Assembly: GCA_964584815.1 (NCBI GenBank)
Contig: CAZPBO010000002.1
Coordinates: 1-62,901, forward strand
Length of the DNA stretch: 62,901 nt
DNA from: CAZPBO01 sp964584815
GTDB taxonomy: Bacteria; Planctomycetota; SKW154
Direction: 5' to 3'
Position numbers and translations under genes: made by a program. A model generated the notes under the pieces. The model was given only the letters and a program-made list of their open reading frames with translations. It did not search any database and had not been told where the DNA came from. Position 1 is the first letter of the stretch; each line of letters begins with the position of its first letter. This document shows positions 7,605-15,903 of this stretch, piece by piece.

Positions 7605-8773
7605 GGTGGCTGCTTATCGGAACACTTCTCTTCTGCGCCTTGATGGTAGCGGCTCAGCAGAGCAACGACGCTGTCATCATCGTCAACGGCGAGAAGATAA
7701 CAAAGGATGACTTTCTGCACACATCGCTTTTTATGACGGTTCCGTTCCTTCTGCGGGAGAAATTGCTTGAGCAGGCGGCAAAGAAAATGGGGGTCAAAAT
7801 TGATGAGGACGCGGTCAGAGCGCAGGCACGCAGGATGGTTGAACAGTTCAAGAAAGACCCACGCTCAAAGGAACACCTCGGTATGCTCAAAAAACTGGGA
7901 CTCGGCGAGAAGGCGTTGTTTGAGATGGTTTATCGCGACACCCGCATAAGGATACTGGGACGCGAGGTCGCAAAAAAACGCCGCCTCACCGATGAGTTCC
8001 TCCGCGAAAAGTTTGAACAATTCTTCCCCAAAAACGAAACCCTCTACCATGTGATGCTTATTCGCATCCACAAAAATGAAAAGATAAATGAGTTGCAAAG
8101 GGAAGCCGACAACACAAGAAAACAACTTCTACGCCTGCAGAACGCTATCATTGACCTGCAAAAGGCTGAAAAAGAACCTGTTAGTGTTCCTGACGCCATG
8201 CGCGATATGGTGGAGAAAAAACTCGGGAAGATGGGTGATACGCTGACGCTGAAGGAGCGTGACGAGGCGGTGAAAATAGCAAAACAGGAAACAGAAAAAC
8301 TGCGGGCAAAGATAAAACAACTGGATGAACGCCGCAAGAAGATAGAAGCAATGAGCGAGAAGGAATATGTGGAGATGGTGAAGGAACGCTTGGCGAAGGA
8401 GCCGTTTGAGAAGGTGGCACAGGAGGAGGCGGTGGGATGGCTGCGTTACCCTGAAGGTTATGACCCAGGCTATGCCAGATTGATTGCCTTCAAAAAAGAG
8501 TTGCGCCCTGTCATAACGGCGCTTAAAAAAGGACAGGTGAGCAAACCCGTCAAGACCATAATGGGGTATTTCTTCCTGAAACTGGTGGATAAAAAGGGAC
8601 CAGGGGAGTTGAAATTTGAGGATGTGCGGGAGCAGTTGAAGAGCCGCTTTGAGAAGATGCCCATCTATGACAGAGAGGTTGATGACCTCATCCGTAAACT
8701 GGAGAAGGATGCGAAGATAGAGTTGCGTTTTGATGCGGTGTTCGGCAAGCACACCAAGGAGAAGGGCAAATAA
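7601..8773 (+). CDS. Exported SurA/PrsA-like peptidyl-prolyl cis-trans isomerase with an interrupted parvulin domain
   Basis: 390 residues. A signal peptide (MRWLLIGTLLFCALMVAAQ) is followed by a SurA-N-like helical chaperone domain (VNGEKITKDDFLHTS, then LREKLLEQAAKKMGVKID). The parvulin part begins at YHVMLIRIHK near residue 147 and resumes at FEKVAQEE and LKKGQVSKPVKTIMGYFFLKLVDK near residue 315. Between these lies about 100 residues of highly charged helix, predicted as coiled coil. The likely role is folding of exported or outer-membrane proteins. The start overlaps the epimerase stop. Isomerase activity is not certain because the catalytic fold is split. Confidence 0.82.
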   Translation: MRWLLIGTLLFCALMVAAQQSNDAVIIVNGEKITKDDFLHTSLFMTVPFLLREKLLEQAAKKMGVKIDEDAVRAQARRMVEQFKKDPRSKEHLGMLKKLGLGEKALFEMVYRDTRIRILGREVAKKRRLTDEFLREKFEQFFPKNETLYHVMLIRIHKNEKINELQREADNTRKQLLRLQNAIIDLQKAEKEPVSVPDAMRDMVEKKLGKMGDTLTLKERDEAVKIAKQETEKLRAKIKQLDERRKKIEAMSEKEYVEMVKERLAKEPFEKVAQEEAVGWLRYPEGYDPGYARLIAFKKELRPVITALKKGQVSKPVKTIMGYFFLKLVDKKGPGELKFEDVREQLKSRFEKMPIYDREVDDLIRKLEKDAKIELRFDAVFGKHTKEKGK

Positions 8774-8783
8774 GGAGATGGAT

Positions 8784-10157
8784 ATGAGCGGCAAGATGCG
8801 TTTCCGCGGTGGTATCCATCCACCCGAACAGAAGCATTACACAGAGGGAAAGGCAATAGAGGTGGCGCCTGTTCCCGATATCGTGCGCATCCCTCTACAG
8901 CAACACATAGGCGCCCCAACAAAGCCCTGCCTGACCCCAGGGGACGCCGTGAAGAAGGGGCAGATGGTGGGCGAGCCGACCGCCTTTGTCTCCGCACCCG
9001 TTCACTCCTCCGTCTCGGGCAAGGTGGTTGAGATAGCCCCTTACCCCCACATATTCGGAGCAGATGTCCCCTGTGTTGTGATTGAGAACGACAAAGAGGA
9101 GAAATGGGCGGAAGGCATAAATCCCGAAGGCATATCAGATGAGGAGTTGGAGAAACTGGAAGTTGACGAGATAAAAAAGCGTGTCAAGGAATGCGGGCTT
9201 GTGGGGATGGGCGGCGCCACCTTCCCCACACATGTCAAAATCTCCCCGCCACCGAACAAACCGATAGACACCTTCATCGCCAACGGATGCGAATGCGAAC
9301 CATATCTTACCGCCGACCATCGCCTTATGCTGGAGCACCCAAAAGAGATTCTTCTTGGAATGAAACTGCTCGCCCGCTGCGTCAACGCAAAACGCATAGT
9401 TGTGGCGATTGAGGAGAACAAGCCGGATGCCATAAAGAGCATGCGCGAGGCGGTGCAAAGTCTTGGACTTCCCTTTGAAGTCGTGGTGCTGAAGACCCGT
9501 TATCCGCAGGGGGCGGAAAAACAACTGATAAAGGCGATAACGGGACGCGAAGTGCCGCCACCCCCGGGACTGCCTATGGATGTGGGCTGCCTTGTGCAGA
9601 ATGTGGGAACCTGCCGCGCCGCATACTGGGCTTGTAAGTCCAATCTCCCGCTTATTGAGCGGGTGCTTTCCGTCACAGGAGACGGGGTGGAAGAACCAAG
9701 AAACTTGCTTGCCCGCATAGGAACGCCTGTGAAGTTGCTGCTTGATTACTGCAAGATAAAACCAACAGCGCGCAAGGTGATACTGGGTGGTCCTATGATG
9801 GGACTTGCTCAGTGGAGCGATGAGGTGGTTGTGAACAAAGGGACAAGTGGAATACTGGTGCTGCAGCAAACAACACCTGCCGAATACGGTCCCTGCATCC
9901 GCTGCGGCAGATGTGTTGAGGTCTGCCCGATAGGGCTGGTGCCGAGCGCGATATCGGTGGCTATGGAAGCAGAGGACTACGACGCCGCCGACGCGGAAAA
10001 TGTCCTTGACTGCATTGAATGCGGCTGCTGCACCTACATCTGTCCATCAAAGCGCCCCATCGTTCAATGGGTGAAGCAGGCGAAATCGGTGCTGATACCG
10101 CGCAAAAAAGCCGAAGCGGCGAAAAAGAAAGAGAAAGAAGCGGCAAAAAAATCCTGA
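8784..10157 (+). CDS. rnfC: Electron transport complex subunit RnfC
   Basis: 457 residues. RnfC is the peripheral NADH- and FMN-binding subunit of the Rnf ferredoxin:NAD+ oxidoreductase, which couples electron transfer to Na+ or H+ translocation. It has the start MRFRGGIHPPE, a lipoyl-like N-terminal domain, the glycine-rich flavin/NAD region (GLVGMGGATFPTHVK) and NGCECEPYLTADHRLM. Two ferredoxin-type clusters follow, CIRCGRCVEVCP and CIECGCCTYICP. The C terminus is a short Lys/Ala/Glu-rich tail. The ATG at 8784 has AAGGAG seven bases upstream; the stop of the isomerase gene is 11 bases before it. No rnfA, B, D, E or G is present in the window, so the complex must be encoded elsewhere or the protein has another partner. 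Confidence 0.93.
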   Translation: MSGKMRFRGGIHPPEQKHYTEGKAIEVAPVPDIVRIPLQQHIGAPTKPCLTPGDAVKKGQMVGEPTAFVSAPVHSSVSGKVVEIAPYPHIFGADVPCVVIENDKEEKWAEGINPEGISDEELEKLEVDEIKKRVKECGLVGMGGATFPTHVKISPPPNKPIDTFIANGCECEPYLTADHRLMLEHPKEILLGMKLLARCVNAKRIVVAIEENKPDAIKSMREAVQSLGLPFEVVVLKTRYPQGAEKQLIKAITGREVPPPPGLPMDVGCLVQNVGTCRAAYWACKSNLPLIERVLSVTGDGVEEPRNLLARIGTPVKLLLDYCKIKPTARKVILGGPMMGLAQWSDEVVVNKGTSGILVLQQTTPAEYGPCIRCGRCVEVCPIGLVPSAISVAMEAEDYDAADAENVLDCIECGCCTYICPSKRPIVQWVKQAKSVLIPRKKAEAAKKKEKEAAKKS

Positions 10158-10232
10158 CACTCTTGTCGCCGATGCAACAGGGGTGAACGGGCAATTTTTT
10201 GTGTAATTGTGTGAAACAAATCCCACCATCAC

Positions 10233-10241
10233 TGGTATAAT
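10233..10241 (+). promoter_or_regulatory. Extended -10 promoter of the first prenyltransferase-fold gene
   Basis: TGGTATAAT at 10233-10241 is a consensus extended -10 (TGn plus TATAAT). It lies within a short palindrome GGTAT-AAT-ATACC (10234-10246). No convincing -35 is seen, which extended -10 promoters do not require. The gene start is 32 bases downstream. Confidence 0.6.
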
Positions 10242-10272
10242 ATACCAAAGCCAAGCGTTAGGAGATGGAGAT

Positions 10273-11721
10273 ATGAGGCGTCTTGTCGTCGTGTTGGCTT
10301 TGGTTGGTTTTGCATCGTTTCTTATCGCGCAGGATGAGGAAGAGGACCCCCGCATAAAGCAGGCGGTAAAACGGGCGGTGGCGTGGCTCAAAAGTCAGCA
10401 GAAATCCGACGGGCATTGGGAGTATAACCCTGACAGACCTTTCAAGTTGGGTATCGTGATGTATGAGGGATGCACAGCACTTGTTCTGTTTGCACTGCTC
10501 AAAGGCGGTGTGGACCCCGACGATGACTGCATAAAGAAGGGGTTTGCATATCTTGAGAAACATCCACCCCACCACACCTACAGCGTAGCCTGCTATGTTC
10601 TGGCATTGGACGCGCTGTATGAGGCACGATTCAAAAAGCGTGAGAAGAAGAAACTGGAGAAGAAAGGACGCAAGTCAATGACCGCGGTGATTGATGAGAC
10701 ATACAACCCCAAAAAGGATGTGAAGAAATGGGCGCCCAAAGATTTGGCGAAACTGAAGGAGTTGATAAAGTGGTTGGTGGAGCACAGAACGCAGCGTGTA
10801 TGGCGTTATCCGCCACAGGGGGAGGATATGTCCAACACCCAGTATGCGGTTCTGGCGCTGGCGGTGGCGCTGCGACGCGGTATCCCCGTTCCAAAAGAGG
10901 TCTTCGTGAAGATAGCGGAATACTGCATTGAGGCGCAGGAAAAAGACGGTCCTGAGGTGCCGTGGTTCCCTGTGCCGTTGGCGGACAAACCCATAAAGGT
11001 GCTTAAAGGACTTGAGAAGAAGATTGAGCGTGAGATAGCGAAGTTTGCTCGGGCAGCCAAACGAAGCAAACAAAAGGTGACCAAAGAAGATATAAAGCAG
11101 TTGCGCACATCGGTCATAAGGGAGTCGGCGGACAAGATTTTCCGTGGAGAGAAGAAGAAGATGTTTGCGCGGGGGTGGTGCTATATGTTCACGGAGAAGG
11201 ATGTGCAGCAGTTTGAGTGGCGCTTGATGATAACGGGTGCGATGACGACTTCAGGCATTGCGGCACTGTGCGTCTGCAAGCGGGCGTTAGAGGGAACACC
11301 CGAATGGCGTCGTTTGAAAAACAAGGTGGAACAGGGCATCAGAGACGGCGCTGCGTGGATTGCACACCACTTCACCGTCACAGCAAACCCTGTTGGCAAA
11401 CTCTACCCAGGTGGAAAGAACGGCAAAACACCCAGCCGCCCCGCCATACACCATTTCTACTTCCTTTATGGTCTTGAACGAAGCGGTATTCTGGGACTCA
11501 TACCCAAATTCGGGAAACACGACTGGTTCAAAGAAGGAGCGGAATACCTCCTCGGCTGCCAGACCTCTGACGGTTACTGGGAGGCAGGTGCCGGCACATC
11601 AGGTCCTGTTCCCGACACCTGCTGGGCTATCCTGTTCTTGAAGAAGGCGACAACCCCGATTGTGCGTGTCCCGCGCGATGTCGCCACAGGTCTCGCCAAG
11701 TGGTTCAAAAACAAAAAATAA
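10273..11721 (+). CDS. Exported protein with prenyltransferase/squalene-cyclase-like alpha-alpha repeats (paralogue 1)
   Basis: 482 residues. The ATG at 10273 follows GGAGATGGAGAT and begins a signal peptide (MRRLVVVLALVGFASFLIAQ). The mature part has repeated motifs of the alpha/alpha-toroid family: AVAWLKSQQKSDGHWEYN, TALVLFALLKGGVDPDD, NTQYAVLALAVALRRGIPVP, GSGIAALC-like helices and LLGCQTSDGYWEAG. It lacks the DXDD motif of squalene-hopene cyclases and is secreted, so terpene cyclisation is unlikely. It is clearly paralogous to 31896-33446, sharing MRxL...AVxWLKSQQK, NAQYAxLA, RGWCY and MTTSGIxALCVCK. The function is unknown. Confidence 0.8.
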   Translation: MRRLVVVLALVGFASFLIAQDEEEDPRIKQAVKRAVAWLKSQQKSDGHWEYNPDRPFKLGIVMYEGCTALVLFALLKGGVDPDDDCIKKGFAYLEKHPPHHTYSVACYVLALDALYEARFKKREKKKLEKKGRKSMTAVIDETYNPKKDVKKWAPKDLAKLKELIKWLVEHRTQRVWRYPPQGEDMSNTQYAVLALAVALRRGIPVPKEVFVKIAEYCIEAQEKDGPEVPWFPVPLADKPIKVLKGLEKKIEREIAKFARAAKRSKQKVTKEDIKQLRTSVIRESADKIFRGEKKKMFARGWCYMFTEKDVQQFEWRLMITGAMTTSGIAALCVCKRALEGTPEWRRLKNKVEQGIRDGAAWIAHHFTVTANPVGKLYPGGKNGKTPSRPAIHHFYFLYGLERSGILGLIPKFGKHDWFKEGAEYLLGCQTSDGYWEAGAGTSGPVPDTCWAILFLKKATTPIVRVPRDVATGLAKWFKNKK

Positions 11722-11741
11722 ATTTGCAGGGAGGGGGCTTT

Positions 11742-11782
11742 GAACGGGCGTGGCACAGCACTACGCTGTTCCGCGCCCGTTC
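11742..11782 (+). terminator. Two-part hairpin after the prenyltransferase-fold gene
   Basis: The outer stem GAACGGGCG (11742-11750) pairs perfectly with CGCCCGTTC (11774-11782). Inside, ACAGC-ACTAC-GCTGT makes a second 5-bp stem. No T-run follows, so it is either a weak terminator or a structured RNA element. It lies 20 bases after the stop codon. Confidence 0.45.
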
Positions 11783-11843
11783 CACTTGAAATTCCATCCC
11801 TCAGACCTTATCATCCTTGCCAGACACTTTGAGGTCTGCTCAT

Positions 11844-12560
11844 ATGCGTTCTGCTATGCTCCTTATCCTGTGTGGTTGTGCAGGTGCTATGGCGCCGAAC
11901 CAGACTTCTTCCGCTCCCCCCACTCTTGGCTTCCGCGAGGGAGCCGAATCGGTGGTGGCGGAGAAAAGCGTTCCAGGACACAGACTGCCTCCACCAAAAG
12001 AGAAAAAACCGTCCCCTGCCCTTTCTAAATACCTTAAAGAAATCCGTGAGGCGCATAAGCAAACCATCAAAGGCTTTGAGACTCTTCTTTCCAGAGTTGA
12101 GAAGGCAGGAGGCGTTAAGGACAGGAACGCACTTCTTCGGCGTGCCGAGGAGGCAATGAAGGCAAAGCGTTACGCCGACGCCGTGCAAATCTACCTCGCG
12201 CTCCTACGCGCCAACCCCTGGGACAAAGACGCACTAAAAGGTTACCAGAAGGCTTGCCGTCTCTCAAGACGCAGACTTGTTATGCCAACCCCCAAGGTAA
12301 AGCCATCCACCACCACACATCCAAAACGAACAGAAACCCATCCTCCCCCTCAGAAAACAGTATCTTCTCCTCTACAAACCCTCTATGAGCAGGCAGAACA
12401 AGCCTATAAGTCTGGCGACTTCAAGAAAGCCGAACTCCTCTATATGCAACTTGTAAGCGAGGCGGTCGGCTCCACCGACCCCAAGGCGCCGCTCTTCTAC
12501 AGACTCGCCAAAGAGCGGATAAAGGAGTTGTCCAAAAAAACAAAGGAGAAGCAGCCTTGA
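11844..12560 (+). CDS. Putative lipoprotein with TPR-like helices
   Basis: 238 residues. The ATG at 11844 begins MRSAMLLILCGCAG, a short signal sequence with a possible lipobox (ILCGC). A Pro/Lys-rich segment is followed by a TPR-like unit (RAEEAMKAKRYADAVQIYLALLRANPWDKDALKGYQKA), a Thr/Pro-rich linker, and a second TPR-like unit (YEQAEQAYKSGDFKKAELLYMQLV). These units usually mediate protein-protein contacts. The stop codon overlaps the TTG start of aspS (TTGA), so the two genes are translationally coupled, an odd pairing of an envelope protein with a tRNA synthetase. No specific function can be named. Confidence 0.7.
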   Translation: MRSAMLLILCGCAGAMAPNQTSSAPPTLGFREGAESVVAEKSVPGHRLPPPKEKKPSPALSKYLKEIREAHKQTIKGFETLLSRVEKAGGVKDRNALLRRAEEAMKAKRYADAVQIYLALLRANPWDKDALKGYQKACRLSRRRLVMPTPKVKPSTTTHPKRTETHPPPQKTVSSPLQTLYEQAEQAYKSGDFKKAELLYMQLVSEAVGSTDPKAPLFYRLAKERIKELSKKTKEKQP

Positions 12561-14311
12561 GGACGCATCGTTGCGGGGAGTTGCGTAGACACCATATTGG
12601 TCAGCGGGTCACCCTCTGTGGATGGCTTGAGAATTTTCGCCATCACGGCGGAGTGGCGTTTGCAGACCTACGCGACAGGTGGGGCAGAGTCCAAATATTT
12701 GCACAACCCAACACAGAGGTCTGCGAAACGCTGCAGCAGACCCCCGCAGAGTCCGTGCTCAAAGTGACGGGAGTTGTGCGCTCCCGCCCCAAAAAAGACA
12801 TCAACCCCGACCTTCCCACAGGAGAGGTGGAGGTCGTCGCCGAAACTGTGGAGGTTCTCAATGCCGCCGTCCCTACTCTTCCCTTCCCTCCGAAAGACGC
12901 CCAGACAGTGGAAACCGCAACCCGCCTCAAATACCGATACCTTGAGATGCGTTATCCGCCATTGCTTGACGCGCTCATATTCCGCCACCGCCTTATCGCC
13001 TGCATCCGCAACTTCTTAAACGCTCGTGATTTCGTTGAGGTGGAAACCCCTATTCTTACGCGCTCCACTCCTGAAGGCGCCCGCGACTATCTCGTCCCCT
13101 CACGCATCCACCCCGGCAGGTTCTATGCGCTGCCTCAGTCCCCGCAGTTGATGAAGCAGATTCTTATGGTGGGCGGCATTGAGCGCTACTACCAGATTGC
13201 GCGCTGCTTCAGAGACGAGGACCTCCGCGCTGATAGACAGCCGGAGTTCACACAACTTGACCTTGAGGTCTCTTTCGCGCAGGAAGCCGATGTGATGAAC
13301 CTCGCGGAAGAGTTGTTCTGCAGTCTTTTTGAGGCGCTGCTTGAGATAAAGATTGAGCGTCCGTTTGCGCGTTTGGCGGTATCGGAGGCGCTTTCACGAT
13401 ATGGCACCGACGCACCCGACCTGCGGGTGCCTCTTGAGGTGGAGGATGTGACTGAAGCGGCAGCGGGAACGGAATTCGGCATCTTCAGGAGGGTGGTGGA
13501 GTCAGGCGGCGCCGTTAAAACGCTCAGACTCCCTGCGCTTCTTTCCCGCAAACAGGTGGACGCTTTGGCGGATAAGGCGGTGGAGTTGGGCGCTAAAGGG
13601 CTTTTGTGGCTCCGCGTTGAAGGTAACAGAGCAGCAGGTCCTTTGGCAAAGCATTTGGGGTCGTCTGCCGAGTTTTTCCTGAAGAGGACTCCTCTTACAT
13701 GGCTTTTTGTGGCGGGAGATGGAGAGGAATCGGCGCGAATTCTGGGACAACTCCGACCGCACGCCGCCACCGCCGCAAACATCTGGAAAAACGACCCAAA
13801 ACAGTTCCGCTTCGTCTGGATTGTGGACTGGCCGATGTTTGAGAAAGACGAGGAAGGTAGGCTTGTTCCGCTGCACCATCCATTTACGCAGCCGCATCCC
13901 GACGATATCGGACGACTTGAGAGCGAGCCGCTATCTGTGCGGGCGCGCTCTTACGACATCGTCTTAAACGGGGTGGAACTGGGGGGTGGGTCGGTGCGGA
14001 ACCACTTGCCCGATTTGCAGTTCCGTGTTTTTGAGGCGATGGGAATTGACCGTGCAACAGCGCAGCAACGCTTCGGCTTCCTCCTTGAAGCGCTCACTAT
14101 GGGTGCCCCTCCTCACGCAGGTATCGCCATAGGTCTTGACCGCTTGTGCGCACTTATGCTGGGATGCTCCTCAATCCGAGATGTTATCGCTTTTCCGAAA
14201 ACAACAAGTGCTTCCTGCCCCCTGACGGGGAGCCCTGCGCCTGTAGAACCCCAGCAGTTGGAGGAGTTGCACATAAACATTCGTCAGCGTGAGGAGGGCG
14301 ATGGAGGATAA
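12557..14311 (+). CDS. aspS: Aspartyl-tRNA synthetase
   Basis: 584 residues, the size of bacterial-type AspRS with the inserted GAD domain. It starts at a TTG (12557) with AAGGAG upstream; the protein begins MRTHRCGELRRHHIGQRVTL as in homologues. Visible are the OB anticodon-binding domain (CGWLENFRHHGG), motif 2 (RCFRDEDLRADRQPEFTQLD) and motif 3 (GIAIGLDRLCALMLG, then SIRDVIAFPK). The GAD insertion covers roughly residues 290-415. Whether it also charges tRNA-Asn cannot be decided from sequence alone. The 3' end overlaps the convergent CAP-domain gene by 28 bases. Confidence 0.97.
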   Translation: MRTHRCGELRRHHIGQRVTLCGWLENFRHHGGVAFADLRDRWGRVQIFAQPNTEVCETLQQTPAESVLKVTGVVRSRPKKDINPDLPTGEVEVVAETVEVLNAAVPTLPFPPKDAQTVETATRLKYRYLEMRYPPLLDALIFRHRLIACIRNFLNARDFVEVETPILTRSTPEGARDYLVPSRIHPGRFYALPQSPQLMKQILMVGGIERYYQIARCFRDEDLRADRQPEFTQLDLEVSFAQEADVMNLAEELFCSLFEALLEIKIERPFARLAVSEALSRYGTDAPDLRVPLEVEDVTEAAAGTEFGIFRRVVESGGAVKTLRLPALLSRKQVDALADKAVELGAKGLLWLRVEGNRAAGPLAKHLGSSAEFFLKRTPLTWLFVAGDGEESARILGQLRPHAATAANIWKNDPKQFRFVWIVDWPMFEKDEEGRLVPLHHPFTQPHPDDIGRLESEPLSVRARSYDIVLNGVELGGGSVRNHLPDLQFRVFEAMGIDRATAQQRFGFLLEALTMGAPPHAGIAIGLDRLCALMLGCSSIRDVIAFPKTTSASCPLTGSPAPVEPQQLEELHINIRQREEGDGG

Positions 14312-15738
14312 GACCTGTTTTTGCGCATCCTAACCCCGAAGAGGGCTACAAAAGCCTCATCAGCACCCACGCCTAACACACTCCACGGACATCCCATTAC
14401 CTTAATGTTCTTGCCGCTCTTTATGACAAGTGGGTCCCAACCGCCGAGCATATTGCGGTTGTGGTCCTCTGATGTCTGCCACGCCGCGAGCGCCTCAACA
14501 GGACCTCCCCCTTTAAATATGTTCTCCCCCACTGTCCCGCGGAATCCTTCCGCCCGCGCCCTGTCCAATGGCGTTGCACGCCCCTCAACTGGGGAGACAT
14601 GCCCGAAGTAACCCAGACGACGCATCTCCCGTGCGTGTCTGCGTGCCGCACGGCACAGGCGCTTATCTATCAGAAGCGGCAACCGCCCCAGCACGCGCCT
14701 GTAGCGGTTTATCAATTTCACCAGCAACGCCTCATCCTTGCTCAACCCCGCAACCGTTCTGTTTGCCGCCTCTATCCTATCCGCAATCAACTCAACCAGT
14801 ATCTGAAGCCGCCATCCCCGCAGTTTGCGCCACAACTCCTTCGCCTGACCAGACCGGCTCACCAGAAGCAGCGCCGCCTCCGCAAGCGTTATATCCTCAT
14901 CTCCCCCCACATCCTTACCCAGCACCTTCAGCGCCTTCACCACCACCCCATAACGCCTCTTCGCCTCCTTCAGTTGCGAAAGGCGCTTTATCGCATCCTC
15001 CTTTCTCATTGAGAGAAGTGTTTTCAACCTTCGTGAAAACGCTATGTGAAGGCAGTCGTAGGCACGGCGAACAGCGGCGAGTTCCTCTCTACTGGCAGGT
15101 TGCTTGTCCACAAAGACCTTTTGCAGCACAGCCAGACGCGCCTTCTCCCATCTCCCATACCAGCGCGCAATTATTCGCTTTGTTGCCTCATCCAGTGTCA
15201 ACCCCGCAAGCCGCAGAATCTCCCGCTTCCGCCTCTCAAGCAACACCTTCGCCGCAGACAGCAACTCCTCCCTCTTTCCTTCCGCCACACTACCGCTCTG
15301 TGCAACCCTCTCCACTTCCTTCTCGCCAACCTTCACGGATGGCACAACAGGCTCGGAACGGCTCAAGAACCCCAGTTTCTTGCGCGCATCCAGGTGGTTT
15401 GGGTCTATCACAAGCGCCTTTTCAAACTCATCCCGCGCCTGCTCAAACAACTTCACCTTCTCACACCACAACCCCAGACGGAAATGCTCGTCCGCGTCCC
15501 CACTCTTTATGTGTGCCGACTTCCTCCTGTAGATTTCCTCAGGCTCACCCTCCTCCACCTTCACCACCCGCTCAAGCGACAGCGTCACGCGTGCCCCGCC
15601 CTTCATCTTCACCACCATACATTCCTCGTCCCTGTCCACAACACGACCCACTATCACTCCACCGCCCTGCAAATATATTATGTCCCCAAAACAGACCCCG
15701 CACGCAAACAACGCCGCTATCAGAACCGTATACCGCAA
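14284..15738 (-). CDS. Exported protein: DII beta-module + TPR hairpin + CAP/SCP domain
   Basis: About 484 residues. I choose the TTG at 15738 because it gives the same compact signal peptide (LRYTVLIAALFACGVCFG) as its relatives and lies downstream of the likely promoter; an in-frame ATG exists at 15771. After the signal peptide comes the shared module (DIIYLQGGGVIVGRVVDRDE), then a TPR unit (EHFRLGLWCEKVKLFEQARD), a long helical region rich in Arg/Lys, and a C-terminal CAP domain. CAP motifs include LINRYRRVLGRLPLLID, RRHAREMRRLGYFGHVSP and WQTSEDHNRNMLG. Bacterial CAP proteins are secreted, and their biochemical role is mostly unknown. Confidence 0.82.
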   Translation of the reverse strand: MRYTVLIAALFACGVCFGDIIYLQGGGVIVGRVVDRDEECMVVKMKGGARVTLSLERVVKVEEGEPEEIYRRKSAHIKSGDADEHFRLGLWCEKVKLFEQARDEFEKALVIDPNHLDARKKLGFLSRSEPVVPSVKVGEKEVERVAQSGSVAEGKREELLSAAKVLLERRKREILRLAGLTLDEATKRIIARWYGRWEKARLAVLQKVFVDKQPASREELAAVRRAYDCLHIAFSRRLKTLLSMRKEDAIKRLSQLKEAKRRYGVVVKALKVLGKDVGGDEDITLAEAALLLVSRSGQAKELWRKLRGWRLQILVELIADRIEAANRTVAGLSKDEALLVKLINRYRRVLGRLPLLIDKRLCRAARRHAREMRRLGYFGHVSPVEGRATPLDRARAEGFRGTVGENIFKGGGPVEALAAWQTSEDHNRNMLGGWDPLVIKSGKNIKVMGCPWSVLGVGADEAFVALFGVRMRKNRSYPPSPSSR

Positions 15739-15774
15739 ACTTCTACCCCGACTATTGATTGTCAACCACATAAT

Positions 15775-15803
15775 TTTACAGCCCGCTCAACAGGGATTGT
15801 CAA
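15775..15803 (-). promoter_or_regulatory. Promoter of the CAP-domain gene
   Basis: On the minus strand: TTGACA (15803-15798), a 17-base spacer and TGTAAA (15780-15775); an overlapping TAAAAT is 19 bases from the -35. Transcription would start near 15768, downstream of the ATG at 15771, which supports the TTG start at 15738. Confidence 0.55.
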
Positions 15804-15855
15804 AGTGGCGTAAATTCTGAAAATCCGATACGCTTCTTTCACAAAACAGTAGCCT

Positions 15856-15883
15856 TTGACGCTTGCTTTGCTGCGGGTAGAAT
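15856..15883 (+). promoter_or_regulatory. Promoter of nagA
   Basis: TTGACG (15856-15861), a 16-base spacer and TAGAAT (15878-15883), followed by the ribosome-binding site GAAGGAG at 15891-15897 and the nagA ATG at 15904. The leader would be only about 14 bases. Confidence 0.65.
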
Positions 15884-15903
15884 GGTTGCTGAAGGAGAAA
15901 ATC

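Noticed and set aside
10273..11721. Assignment as squalene-hopene cyclase
   Set aside because: Signal peptide, no DXDD acid motif and too short for a cyclase.
14568..15758. A 396-residue frame antisense to the CAP-domain gene
   Set aside because: Proline/serine-rich shadow of a GC-rich coding strand; no ribosome-binding site or motif.
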